NCBI GenBank assembly: GCA_011045955.1
Contig: DSBV01000049.1
Coordinates: 1 to 46,423, forward strand
Direction of reading: 5' to 3'
DNA from: Bacteroidales bacterium
GTDB lineage: Bacteria; Bacteroidota; Bacteroidia; Bacteroidales; Tenuifilaceae
DNA: 46,423 bases
Part shown: in pieces, positions 24,180-32,747 of the stretch
Layout: each line of letters starts with the position of its first letter
How positions within the stretch are numbered: position 1 is the first letter of the stretch
Position numbers and translations under genes: made by a program
Notes under the pieces: generated by a model
Told to the model about the DNA's origin: nothing
Database searches by the model: none
Seen by the model: only the letters and a program-made list of their open reading frames with translations

Positions 24180-24602
24180 GTGAAAACTCAGGTTGATATA
24201 TCGCACCACGTAACGCCAAAACTATTCTGGTTTGTCACCTTAATGATAATCCTATTGCCCGTTACAACTCAATACCGTTTACTGCTATTTGGTAATTACA
24301 CTACCGGTGTGGTTGTTGGCGAGGAGTATGTGAGAACTTTAGGAATATCGGCATTGGGGCCCGAAAAGTATTCTGTTATTCAGTTTTCAACTGCCGATGG
24401 CAAAGTTGTCGAGTTTTATGGCCCCGAAAATTTTGACTATCAGGTTGGCTCCATTCTGAGGGTTGTTTACAACCCTGCCAAACCCACCGAGTGTATGGTG
24501 TTCAGTTTGGGTGCCCTATATACAGGCCGAAACGCGATAATCCCCGGAATACTTTTTTTACTTTGGATGGCTTTCTACCTTGCTTTTAGGAACAAAAAAT
24601 AG
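24180..24602 (+). CDS. DUF3592-like membrane protein
   Basis: A 140-residue protein with a GTG start at 24180. Two membrane segments: about 14-31 (LFWFVTLMIILLPVTTQY) and 120-137 (AIIPGILFLLWMAFYLAF). Between them a beta-rich part (YSVIQFSTADGKVVEFYG, RVVYNPAKPTECMV) matches the DUF3592 pattern in which VxYdP..P follows an extracytoplasmic strand. Function unknown. Confidence 0.65.
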   Translation: MKTQVDISHHVTPKLFWFVTLMIILLPVTTQYRLLLFGNYTTGVVVGEEYVRTLGISALGPEKYSVIQFSTADGKVVEFYGPENFDYQVGSILRVVYNPAKPTECMVFSLGALYTGRNAIIPGILFLLWMAFYLAFRNKK

Positions 24603-24651
24603 ATTTTATAAATTTGTTGAGTATATTGCAATAATCAATTTTTAAACATTG

Positions 24652-27120
24652 ATGATCAACTTAACTGCTATACAACTTGCTGAAGTTGTTCAGGGTCAAT
24701 TGATAGGCGACTCCTCTTTTGCTATAAGAAGTGTTATAACCGATAGTAGAGTGCCCGTATCGGGAAACGGCTCCATGTTCATTGCGCTGGTTGGCCCAAA
24801 TCACAACGGTCATGAATATATCGGAGAACTTTATAATGTTCGTAACATAAAGGCATACCTTGTTGAAAAGGGTGAAGTTGACTACACAAGTTACCCGAAT
24901 GCTACCTTTGTTGAGGTTGACGATACCCTGCAGGCCCTTCAAAGGCTTGGTGCCTACCACCGCAACCGATTCGTTTACCCAGTAGTAGGCATTACCGGAA
25001 GTAACGGAAAGACTATAGTAAAGGAGTGGCTCAACCAACTTCTTTCCTCGGAACACCAAATTGTTCGTAGCCCGCGGAGCTATAACTCGCAGGTGGGCGT
25101 TCCCCTTTCGGTTCTCCAAATGGACGATCATTTCGATTTAGCCATTTTTGAGGCGGGAATATCAAAACCCGGCGAGATGGTAAAGCTCCAACCCATAATT
25201 GATCCTACCATTGGTATTTTTACCAATATCGGAATGCCCCATCAGGAAAATTTCGACGATATTGATGAGAAGGTTAACGAGAAACTAAAACTATTCCGCG
25301 AAGTCAAAACGCTTATATACTGCAAGGATCATGCGGTTATCGATTCGATAGTTCAGGAAAATACTTTGCTTGCCGACAACCAGCTGCTTACCTGGGGCCA
25401 AAATCCAACATCCAAGGTGCAGGTTAAGAGTATTCAACGTCAATCCGGAAAAACCCAAATAAATATTCGCTATAATCAGCAGGAGTTCACGGTATCAATA
25501 CCATTTACCGATACGGCATCGTGTGAGAATGCCATGCACTGCGTAACTACCATGCTACTTTTAGGCTATAGCACCCAGGATATCGATTTGCGCCTACAGC
25601 GCCTGCAGCCGGTGGCCATGCGCATGGAACTTAAGGAAGGTATTAACGGCTGCTCAATCATCAACGATTCCTACAACTCCGACCTGGGCTCACTTGCCAT
25701 TGCCATCGACTTTTTGATGCAGCAAAAGCAGCACGACCAACATGTGGTAATCCTTTCCGATATTCTGGAAAGTGGTTATGCACCCGAACAGCTTTACTCA
25801 AAGGTTGCCCAAATGCTCGAGGATAAAGGGGTTGACCTACTCATTGGCATTGGCCCTGAAATTAGCCGATACGATTACGCCTTTGAGATTGATGCGGAAT
25901 TTTACACCAGCACCCATGAGTTCCTGCTCGACCTTAAGCGCAAGGAGATTTGCGATGCTGCCATTCTGGTTAAGGGTAGCCGCAAGTTCCACTTTGAGCA
26001 GATTAGCGCAGCGCTTGAACGAAAGGTTCACCGAACCACACTCGAAATCAACCTGAATGCAATTGCCCATAATCTGAACTACTACCGAAGCTTGCTGAAA
26101 CCGGGCGTTAAGGTGATGGCAATGGTAAAAGCTTTCTCGTATGGTAGCGGCTCGTACGAAATAGTTAACCTGCTTCAGTTTCAACGTGTCGACTATCTTG
26201 GTGTGGCCTATACCGATGAGGGTGTTTCGCTAAGGGAAGCAGGAATTTCGTTGCCAATAGTTGTTCTCAACCCATCGTTTGGTACCTATGAGCTTATGGT
26301 TGAGTTTAACCTTGAGCCCGAAATCTACAACATTACAGGCTTAAAGGAGTTTATCAATGTGTTGAATAGGGTAGGAGTAAGCTCATACGGCATCCATATT
26401 AAGATTGATAGCGGAATGCACAGGCTTGGTTTTACTCCCGACCAGCTGGATGAACTTTTAGCCATGCTAAAATCGACCAATTCAGTTCGGGTAAAAAGCA
26501 TTTTCTCGCACTTAGCTGCCAGCAATGAGCCCCAACATGACCAGTTTACCATACACCAAATAGAGACTTTTGATAGGGCTTGCAATTTGTTGATAGATGC
26601 TTTAGGATATCAGCCAATTCGGCATATCCTGAATACAGGAGGTATAGAGCGATATCCCGAAGCGCAATTCGAAATGGTTCGATTGGGGATAGGCTTGTAT
26701 GGCATAAGTCCAACGCATAGCGAAAAGCTAATGCCCATTAGCACGCTTAGGAGCAAGGTGATTCAGGTTAAACAAATCCAACCTGGCGACACGGTAGGGT
26801 ATAGCCGAAAAGGAATTGTTGATAAGCCTACCATGGTAGTTACCATTCCAGTTGGCTACGCCGATGGGTTATCGCGTTTACTGGGTAACGGTAATTACAG
26901 CATGATGCTGAATGGTACACTGGTGCCAACCATTGGTAATATTAGCATGGACACCTGCATGCTCGATGCAACCGGCGTTGATGTTCACGAAGGTGATGAG
27001 GTGATAGTTTTTGGCCACAAACCAACCATTTCCGATATGGCAAAAGCCATGGGAACTATCCCATACGAGGTGCTCACTTCAATCTCGCAGAGGGTAAAAC
27101 GGGTTTACTTTCAGGAGTAG
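24652..27120 (+). CDS. Bifunctional MurF (UDP-MurNAc-tripeptide:D-Ala-D-Ala ligase) / alanine racemase
   Basis: An 822-residue fusion from the ATG at 24652 (the TTG just before it is dispensable). Residues 1-450 are MurF: ITGSNGKTIVKEWL P-loop at about 113-126, and NDSYNSDLGSL near 339. Residues about 465-822 are a PLP alanine racemase: MAMVKAFSYGSGS with the PLP lysine, and VGYADGLSRLLG near the catalytic tyrosine region. The racemase makes D-Ala and MurF adds D-Ala-D-Ala to the precursor, so two cell-wall steps are in one chain. This fusion is established in Bacteroidota. It ends one base before the convergent Crp/Fnr gene. Confidence 0.95.
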   Translation: MINLTAIQLAEVVQGQLIGDSSFAIRSVITDSRVPVSGNGSMFIALVGPNHNGHEYIGELYNVRNIKAYLVEKGEVDYTSYPNATFVEVDDTLQALQRLGAYHRNRFVYPVVGITGSNGKTIVKEWLNQLLSSEHQIVRSPRSYNSQVGVPLSVLQMDDHFDLAIFEAGISKPGEMVKLQPIIDPTIGIFTNIGMPHQENFDDIDEKVNEKLKLFREVKTLIYCKDHAVIDSIVQENTLLADNQLLTWGQNPTSKVQVKSIQRQSGKTQINIRYNQQEFTVSIPFTDTASCENAMHCVTTMLLLGYSTQDIDLRLQRLQPVAMRMELKEGINGCSIINDSYNSDLGSLAIAIDFLMQQKQHDQHVVILSDILESGYAPEQLYSKVAQMLEDKGVDLLIGIGPEISRYDYAFEIDAEFYTSTHEFLLDLKRKEICDAAILVKGSRKFHFEQISAALERKVHRTTLEINLNAIAHNLNYYRSLLKPGVKVMAMVKAFSYGSGSYEIVNLLQFQRVDYLGVAYTDEGVSLREAGISLPIVVLNPSFGTYELMVEFNLEPEIYNITGLKEFINVLNRVGVSSYGIHIKIDSGMHRLGFTPDQLDELLAMLKSTNSVRVKSIFSHLAASNEPQHDQFTIHQIETFDRACNLLIDALGYQPIRHILNTGGIERYPEAQFEMVRLGIGLYGISPTHSEKLMPISTLRSKVIQVKQIQPGDTVGYSRKGIVDKPTMVVTIPVGYADGLSRLLGNGNYSMMLNGTLVPTIGNISMDTCMLDATGVDVHEGDEVIVFGHKPTISDMAKAMGTIPYEVLTSISQRVKRVYFQE

Positions 27121-27121
27121 T

Positions 27122-27829
27122 TTAACCTAAATCACTAATACGTTCCAGCCTGTGATGGTCAAGGATTTTTATCCTACGTCCGTCAAGTTCAATTACTCCC
27201 TCCTCGGCAAAGCCAGATAGGGTCCTAATGGCGTTGGATGTGGTCATGTTCGATAGGTTTGCTAAATCCTCGCGCGATAGGTAAACCTTGATAGTTTTAC
27301 CATCGTCTTCAAGTCCGTAGGTATCGCGCAGGAATATAAGCGATTCAGCCAACCGCCCGCGGATGTGTTTTTGGGTTAGAGTTACCGTGCGGTTGGTTGA
27401 GAAACCCAACTCTGTGGCAACCGATTTTAGGATGTTTAGCGTTAGCTCGGCGTTATTCCTAAGAATCCCCATGAAGGCATTCTTTTCAATTATGCATACA
27501 ACCGAATCCTCCAGCGCCTCAGCAGTGGCAGAGTAGTTTTCCTCAGCAAATAATGCCCTGTATCCTATAAAACCGATAGGCTTGGCCATACGAACAATCT
27601 GATCGCGACCACCAACCCCTTCCTTGTAGAGCTTAACCTTCCCTTTTGAAAGGCACACCAAACCATGTGGGGTATCGCCTTCCTTGTAAATTATCTCGCC
27701 CTTGCGGAAGTACTGACAGGTAATGTTGTTGCGCATAATCTCCCTCTCCTCTGGTTTTAGGTTAGGGAAAAGCCCGCACACCCCTTCAAATACGCTTTCA
27801 ATATCGATGTTGTAGGAATTTCTGGACAT
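27122..27829 (-). CDS. Crp/Fnr-family transcriptional regulator
   Basis: A 235-residue protein. Residues about 20-140 form a cyclic-nucleotide-binding-type beta-roll (YFRKGEIIYKEGDTPHGLVC, LSKGKVKLYKEG). Residues about 165-225 are the Crp winged helix (LSREDLANLSNMTTSNAIRT, GVIELDGRRIKIL). The N-terminal cysteines (about 18 and 38) do not form the FNR [4Fe-4S] spacing, so the signal is unknown. A 7-bp inverted repeat overlaps its own -7 box, suggesting autoregulation. Confidence 0.9.
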   Translation of the reverse strand: MSRNSYNIDIESVFEGVCGLFPNLKPEEREIMRNNITCQYFRKGEIIYKEGDTPHGLVCLSKGKVKLYKEGVGGRDQIVRMAKPIGFIGYRALFAEENYSATAEALEDSVVCIIEKNAFMGILRNNAELTLNILKSVATELGFSTNRTVTLTQKHIRGRLAESLIFLRDTYGLEDDGKTIKVYLSREDLANLSNMTTSNAIRTLSGFAEEGVIELDGRRIKILDHHRLERISDLG

Positions 27830-27850
27830 TTTTTTTTCAAAAATACGTCA

Positions 27851-27872
27851 TTTTATGCTTTCAAACATAAAA
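27851..27872. promoter_or_regulatory. Inverted repeat over the Crp/Fnr gene promoter
   Basis: TTTTATG (27851-27857) and CATAAAA (27866-27872) are separated by eight bases. On the minus strand TATGTTTG (27869-27862) is a perfect TAnnTTTG -7 box inside it. Binding here by the regulator would block its own transcription. Confidence 0.55.
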
Positions 27873-27923
27873 TTAACATAATTTTAGCAGGGTTGGTTGT
27901 GTTTTGTTAATATTTCCGAGCCA

Positions 27924-29591
27924 TTAGCTCCATTTTGCAACTAAGGGCATTTTCCGCCCGTAGCCAAATGCCTTGGACGACACCCTCAGAATTGGAGGCG
28001 ATTGGTAACGCTTATACTCGTTCATATTGACAAGACTAAGGGTACGGTTCACAGTTGCGCTATTGAACCCTAACTCTACAATTTCATAGGCTGAGAGGCC
28101 TTGCTCAATGTATGCAAAAAGTATTGGGTCGAGTATTTCGTAGGGTGGAAGCGAGTCGGAATCTTTCTGATTGGGGCGTAGCTCTGCCGATGGGGGCTTT
28201 TGTATGGTGTTAACAGGGATTATTTCATCGTTGCGGTTGATATAATTGGCCAGCCTGTAAACATCGGTTTTATAAACATCGCCTAAAACGCTTAATGCTC
28301 CGCACATATCGCCGTATAGCGTTCCATAGCCTACAGCAGCCTCACTTTTATTGCTGGTATTAAGCAGCAAATGACCCAACTTATTGGAGATGGCCATTAG
28401 TAGGGTTCCCCGAACCCTTGCCTGGATATTCTCTTCGGTAATATCCTCGGGTTTGCCAGCAAAAATGAAACTTAACTGGCTTTTAAACGATTCAAAAATG
28501 GGCTGAATGGAAACAATATCGTATTGTACTCCAAGTTTTTTGGCAAGTGCCACAGCGTCGTCAATAGAGTGTTGCGATGAGTACTGCGATGGCATTAGTA
28601 AAACACGGATGTTGTTAACATCAAGAGCTTGAGAGGCAAGGACTAACACTACAGCCGAGTCGATACCGCCCGATAAACCAAGCGTGGCTTTGGCCAAACC
28701 AAGTTTGTCAAAGTAATCCCTGATGCCCATAACCAAGGCATTGTGAATACGCTCAATCCGTTGAGTTGATGATGATGGGGATTCGGTGGGGAGCGGCTGG
28801 GCTTTATCAAAGGAGTTGGTTTCAACCACTTTAAAATCTTCCTTAAAGCTTTTCAACTTTAAAATGATATTGCCTTTGGCGTTTACAACCATTGAGCCTC
28901 CATCAAAAAGCAAATCGGTATTACCTCCAACCTGGTTAACGTAAATAACAGGTACGGAATACCTTGCCACATTACTTTGGAAAACCTGCAGCCTGCGCTC
29001 CTCAACGTTGTAGCTGAATGGCGAGGCTGAAATGTTAATCACCATTTCGGGATTCAGCTTTGCAAGGTAATTCATGGGCGCATCGCGGTAAAACTTGCTT
29101 CTGGAGAAAGCCGTAGTGGTGGGCTGGTCGTCCCATATATCCTCGCTGATAGTTATGGCTATTTTTGCCCCATCTATTTCTGCAATCCTATAATTCCCTG
29201 GGTTGGGTTCAAAGTACCGGTACTCATCAAAAATATCGTAATCGGGTAATAGGGTCTTGTGAAAAACATCCAAAATTTTTCCATCGCCAAGTAGGTAGGC
29301 AGAGTTGAAAAGCAACTTGCCCGTGGTGTTTGGGTTGATACTTGGTGCGCCAACTATGGCATAGATGCCATTGCAGTTTAGGGCTATTTGCACAATAGTG
29401 GTCATGCATCTATCAACAAAATGCTTGTGGGTAAGCAAGTCGTGGGGTGGGTAACCGCAAACCGATAGTTCCGAAAATACAATCAACCTTGCACCTTCTG
29501 CCTTTGCCCGGTTTATCGATGCCACTATTTTATCGGTATTACGGTCAAAGTTGCCAATGGTATAGTTTAGCTGAGCAAGTGCTACCTTCAT
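27924..29591 (-). CDS. nadE: Glutamine-dependent NAD+ synthetase, with Ser at the expected glutaminase Cys
   Basis: A 555-residue protein with an N-terminal nitrilase-type glutaminase domain (about 1-255) and a C-terminal PP-loop synthetase (about 270-545; LGLSGGIDSAVVL near 304). It amidates nicotinate adenine dinucleotide. The nitrilase triad would be Glu41 (FSELSVCGYP), Lys112 (FHKTLLPDYD) and the Cys of the motif ICEDxW; here that position reads TISEDIW, so residue 149 is Ser (codon AGC, 29145-29147). If correct the enzyme may need free ammonia. It lies 18 bases after the barrel protein gene. Confidence 0.93.
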   Translation of the reverse strand: MKVALAQLNYTIGNFDRNTDKIVASINRAKAEGARLIVFSELSVCGYPPHDLLTHKHFVDRCMTTIVQIALNCNGIYAIVGAPSINPNTTGKLLFNSAYLLGDGKILDVFHKTLLPDYDIFDEYRYFEPNPGNYRIAEIDGAKIAITISEDIWDDQPTTTAFSRSKFYRDAPMNYLAKLNPEMVINISASPFSYNVEERRLQVFQSNVARYSVPVIYVNQVGGNTDLLFDGGSMVVNAKGNIILKLKSFKEDFKVVETNSFDKAQPLPTESPSSSTQRIERIHNALVMGIRDYFDKLGLAKATLGLSGGIDSAVVLVLASQALDVNNIRVLLMPSQYSSQHSIDDAVALAKKLGVQYDIVSIQPIFESFKSQLSFIFAGKPEDITEENIQARVRGTLLMAISNKLGHLLLNTSNKSEAAVGYGTLYGDMCGALSVLGDVYKTDVYRLANYINRNDEIIPVNTIQKPPSAELRPNQKDSDSLPPYEILDPILFAYIEQGLSAYEIVELGFNSATVNRTLSLVNMNEYKRYQSPPILRVSSKAFGYGRKMPLVAKWS

Positions 29592-29609
29592 CTTGGAGTT
29601 TTCAGTAGA

Positions 29610-30275
29610 TTAAAATATTACACCAATTTTTAGTGAAAAGCTTTGCGATGTTATGGTTGAGTTTGGAAGTTCGATGATCCGGGTTAAGCCATCGTTCCAG
29701 GTAATGCCAAATAGTATGGCGCTTTCGCCGCCGAGGGAGTATTCGCCGCCTACCCCTATGTAATACGAGGCAAATCCCCAAGCCATGTCGGACTTGGTGG
29801 TTTCTCGGACAACATTGTTGGTTTTGTTCCACGCGTAGCTTCTTATCCTGAGGCTACCGCTAACACCAACGTTGGCAAAGTATGTGGTGTAGCCAATCTG
29901 GTTTGTCCAAAACTTAAAACCAATGGGCAACGTAAGGTATTGCGATTTAAATTTGATGTTATCGCCAACAGCAATATTGTAGGTGCTATCAATTGTTTTT
30001 AGGGTAAATGCTGACTGCATAAGCCTGATGTTTCCGCCTAATGTATTAACTGAAAGCCCTGACGAAAAAGCATAGCGTTTGGCAAAGAATTTATCGGCCT
30101 TAAAACCGATGTTCAAACCCATAACAGGGCCATTGGGGTCGTAACGTTTGGTATTGGAGTTGAACCACGATAATTGTGGGTCAGCAAATACTCCAAAGCT
30201 GTATTGCTGTGCGTTTACCAATTGGTTACCAAGTAGAATTAAACCGATTGATAGGGTAAAACTATTCAACTTCAT
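29610..30275 (-). CDS. Outer-membrane beta-barrel (porin/PorT-like) protein
   Basis: A 221-residue protein. Residues 1-22 are a signal peptide (LSIGLILLGNQLVNAQ). The rest alternates short polar and aromatic strands (VMGLNIGFKADKFFAKRYAF, LTLPIGFKFWT, YIGVGGEYSLGG) and ends with SFSLKIGVIF, a phenylalanine C-terminus typical of barrels. Specific role unknown. It has its own promoter (TACCTTTG, 30307-30300) and nadE follows. Confidence 0.78.
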   Translation of the reverse strand: MKLNSFTLSIGLILLGNQLVNAQQYSFGVFADPQLSWFNSNTKRYDPNGPVMGLNIGFKADKFFAKRYAFSSGLSVNTLGGNIRLMQSAFTLKTIDSTYNIAVGDNIKFKSQYLTLPIGFKFWTNQIGYTTYFANVGVSGSLRIRSYAWNKTNNVVRETTKSDMAWGFASYYIGVGGEYSLGGESAILFGITWNDGLTRIIELPNSTITSQSFSLKIGVIF

Positions 30276-30299
30276 TGTTTCATTTTTGATCTTACCCTA

Positions 30300-30307
30300 C
30301 AAAGGTA
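30300..30307 (-). promoter_or_regulatory. -7 box of the barrel protein - nadE operon
   Basis: TACCTTTG on the minus strand fits TAnnTTTG, 25 bases before the ATG at 30275. Confidence 0.55.
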
Positions 30308-30439
30308 ACCATAATTTTATTGCGGATTTGAAAAAGTTAATGGTTTAAGGTTAAAGGAGGTTCCTGTACCGCAAATCGTTAGCCGTTAGACGTTAACCGA
30401 AATTGAAAAAACAAACAACAATCAACTAACAACTGCACT

Positions 30440-30544
30440 TGTCATTCTGAGCAAATGCGAGGAATCTCCATAGAATGAGGATTAAAGGTAAAAGAGTAGT
30501 TTTGGCGGATTCTATTCCCGATTTTTCGGGAACTCAGTATGACA
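30440..30544. repeat. MITE-like palindromic element in the intergenic region
   Basis: Terminal inverted repeats TGTCATTCTGAG (30440-30451) and CTCAGTATGACA (30533-30544) match at 11 of 12 bases over a 105-base span. Inside is a hairpin CCCGATTTTTCGGG (30517-30530). It has no coding frame. The 476-base gap between the barrel gene and ispE shows nothing else except the two promoters. Confidence 0.55.
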
Positions 30545-30720
30545 TGAGATGACGGGGCATTCTTTTTCAAACTTTCATCAATCAGTTAAAACCGCCAACT
30601 TGAAAAGTCGAGGGGAATCGGTTTCGATAAACGAAAGAATACCTCAAATCCAAGTTCTCACCCATCCCTTTTTTCTACAGCAAAAAAAATTCTAGGCAAA
30701 CTTCGTTTCTTTATGTTTTG

Positions 30721-30728
30721 TAACTTTG
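30721..30728 (+). promoter_or_regulatory. -7 box of ispE
   Basis: TAACTTTG fits TAnnTTTG, 23 bases before the ATG at 30752. It supports that ATG rather than the ATG at 30713, which precedes the box. Confidence 0.55.
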
Positions 30729-30751
30729 TAGTCGTAACAGCAAATGCAATC

Positions 30752-31573
30752 ATGATCTTTTTCCCGAATGCCAAGGTTAATCTGGGCCTAAACATTGTGC
30801 GTAGGCGCCCCGATGGCTATCATGATATTGAAACTCTATTTTACCCTGTTAAGGGATTATGCGATATTCTTGAGGTAGTGGCAACCAATGGCGAAGGGAA
30901 TTCCATTGAATTTACCCAAACCGGAATTGGAATTGATTGCGATACTGAGAACAACCTGTGCGTTAAGGCTTATCGCCTTCTTGCTCAGCGATGCGGAATG
31001 CCCCATGTAAAGATGCACCTGCATAAGCTCATACCCATGGGCGCAGGGCTGGGCGGTGGCTCGGCCGATGCGGCATTTGCATTAAAGGCTTTGAATAGTT
31101 TTCTGAAGGACCCTTTAAGCAATGACAATTTAATGGCTCTGGCATCAGAGTTGGGTAGCGATTGCCCCTTTTTTATTACTAATACCCCATCGATTGGTCG
31201 TGGACGTGGCGAGTTGCTTGAACCTGCTAATATCGACCTTACCGGTTACTGGATTTTGCTGGTTAATCCGGGTATTCATATCAGTACCAAGGAAACTTAT
31301 GAGAGTAGCAACCCTAAACCGTGGGATAACCCCATAGGCAAAATTGTGAATCTCCCGGTAAGCGATTGGCCAAACAGGTTGGTTAACGATTTTGAGAAAT
31401 CCGTTTTCCCAAAGTACCCGTTAATTGAAAGGGTTAAGGATGAGCTTTACAGCATGGGAGCGGTTTACGCATCAATGTCGGGCAGTGGATCTACCGTGTT
31501 CGGAATATTTAAAAGAAAACCAGAAATTCCTGATGGATTCAAAGGGTATTTTACGCATACCTCTGAAATTTAG
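30752..31573 (+). CDS. ispE: 4-diphosphocytidyl-2-C-methyl-D-erythritol kinase
   Basis: A 273-residue GHMP kinase of the MEP isoprenoid pathway, from the ATG at 30752 (MIFFPNAKVNLGLNIVRRRP). FFPNAKVNLGL holds the conserved Lys/Asn, PMGAGLGGGSADAAFAL (about residues 92-108) is the ATP-binding GHMP loop, SDCPFFI follows, and YASMSGSGSTVFGIF (near 245) is the C-terminal glycine-rich motif. An upstream ATG at 30713 lies before the promoter box and is not used. Confidence 0.94.
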   Translation: MIFFPNAKVNLGLNIVRRRPDGYHDIETLFYPVKGLCDILEVVATNGEGNSIEFTQTGIGIDCDTENNLCVKAYRLLAQRCGMPHVKMHLHKLIPMGAGLGGGSADAAFALKALNSFLKDPLSNDNLMALASELGSDCPFFITNTPSIGRGRGELLEPANIDLTGYWILLVNPGIHISTKETYESSNPKPWDNPIGKIVNLPVSDWPNRLVNDFEKSVFPKYPLIERVKDELYSMGAVYASMSGSGSTVFGIFKRKPEIPDGFKGYFTHTSEI

Positions 31574-31683
31574 GTTTAAAAATGGGTTTGGTTTTAAGTT
31601 TTGCTTTCTGATTATTGCCAGTACTCAAATAATAATCTTCACGAATTTAAACCTCAATGCATTCAAGGCGTTTTTGAAAACCG

Positions 31684-32140
31684 TTACTTCTTGATACATT
31701 TTAGAATGGCACTCCCTGCCGGGGCATAGTCACTATGTAAATTTATCTTTAGCTCTTTAGTGGTAATTGAGGTATCCTCCCACTTAAAGCTAAATAAATA
31801 GTCGATTGGTTGTAGTACATTCGGGTCTGTTAATCCAAATATGATAAAATCATCCTGAATTTGGTATAGCCTGGTAAAAGTCTCAATCCCCTAGAAAACA
31901 GTTGACCCAACTGTTAATTCTTGGTATTTGTATCTGTTACCAGTAATGGAATCGGCGTTTATAAAGGAGTATATTATCGTGTCGTTCAAAACTGAATGTC
32001 TATTTTCAAGTTCCGACAAATTAGAGAACTGAAAATTGTATTCCCTAAGGATGGTTCTATTTATAGCATTGTCATGGTTGGCGCAACTTATCATTAAGAA
32101 TATTGCTAGAGTGGAAATAAAAACCTATTTTACTTTGCAT
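31684..32140 (-). pseudogene. Small lipoprotein gene with a frameshift and an amber codon
   Basis: The ATG at 32140 starts MQSKIGF, and deleting one T of a five-T run around 32118-32124 gives a signal peptide ending in AIFLMISC, a lipobox. The frame then runs NRTILREYNFQFSNLSEL to STVF, meets TAG at 31891-31893, and continues in frame (GIETFTRLYQIQDDFIIFGL, then KELKINLHSDYAPAGS) to a TAA at 31684. About 150 residues in total. Family not recognised. Two lesions make it probably dead. Confidence 0.65.
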
Positions 32141-32425
32141 AATGGTTTGTGATTTAATTTCATATCGTCAAAATAATTGATTGCAACTCCCATGGTAAAG
32201 TTAAATTTTTTAACAAATTATAATCCTAATCCCCGATTACCTATTCTCATATATTCTCGGTAGCTGCAGCGCAGAGGAATATTTGTTGGGAAAGGGGACA
32301 GTTAGTTCCCCCCCAAGTTGCAACATAGTGGAACAAGGGTTAGGTTTAAGACAAATGGCTTTGGTTTGTTATAATGTTACGGCTCTACGCGCCTAAAGGT
32401 TATTGAATAATGCCTTTTCAGTAAT
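32141..32425. other. Non-coding interval, Bacteroidota-style repeat fragment
   Basis: No supported gene. A stretch near 32261-32290 (TAGCTGCAGCGCAGAGG, then AATATTTGTT) resembles dispersed intergenic repeats seen in Bacteroidota genomes; this is from memory and was not searched. A run of seven C follows near 32310. Confidence 0.3.
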
Positions 32426-32454
32426 AAAAAACCTCCGCATTGCGGAGGTTTTTT
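32426..32454 (-). terminator. Bidirectional terminator after the biotin carrier gene
   Basis: CCTCCGC (32432-32438) and GCGGAGG (32442-32448) pair with a three-base loop and are flanked by six A and six T. It closes the minus-strand carboxylase operon and could also stop plus-strand transcription. Confidence 0.9.
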
Positions 32455-32472
32455 ATGGTATGGCAACGGTTT

Positions 32473-32706
32473 TTACTCAATGCTTACCAGCAGGGCGCCT
32501 TTGCTCACCCTGTCGCCGGGTTTTACATTAACCTCTTTCACTTTCCCGGCCGAGGGGGCAATAAGGCGGTTATGCATCTTCATGGCGTCCAGTATCACCA
32601 GCACATCGCCTTGCTTAACCTCCTGACCCTTTTTAACCTTAACATCAATAATGGTGCCGGGTATAAAGGCGGTTACATTTTTATCATCAAGTTTTGGATG
32701 TATCAT
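32473..32706 (-). CDS. Biotin carboxyl carrier protein (biotin/lipoyl attachment domain)
   Basis: A 77-residue stand-alone biotinyl domain. AMKMHNRLIAPSAGKV (about 41-56) contains the AMKM biotinylation site, with the hinge strand IPGTIIDVKVKKGQEVKQG before it. There is no N-terminal Pro/Ala linker. It follows the carboxyltransferase gene by 41 bases and should carry CO2 for that enzyme. Confidence 0.92.
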   Translation of the reverse strand: MIHPKLDDKNVTAFIPGTIIDVKVKKGQEVKQGDVLVILDAMKMHNRLIAPSAGKVKEVNVKPGDRVSKGALLVSIE

Positions 32707-32747
32707 GTTTACAAGTTTTTTAGTTCATAAAAGGTTTGTTGGGTTGA

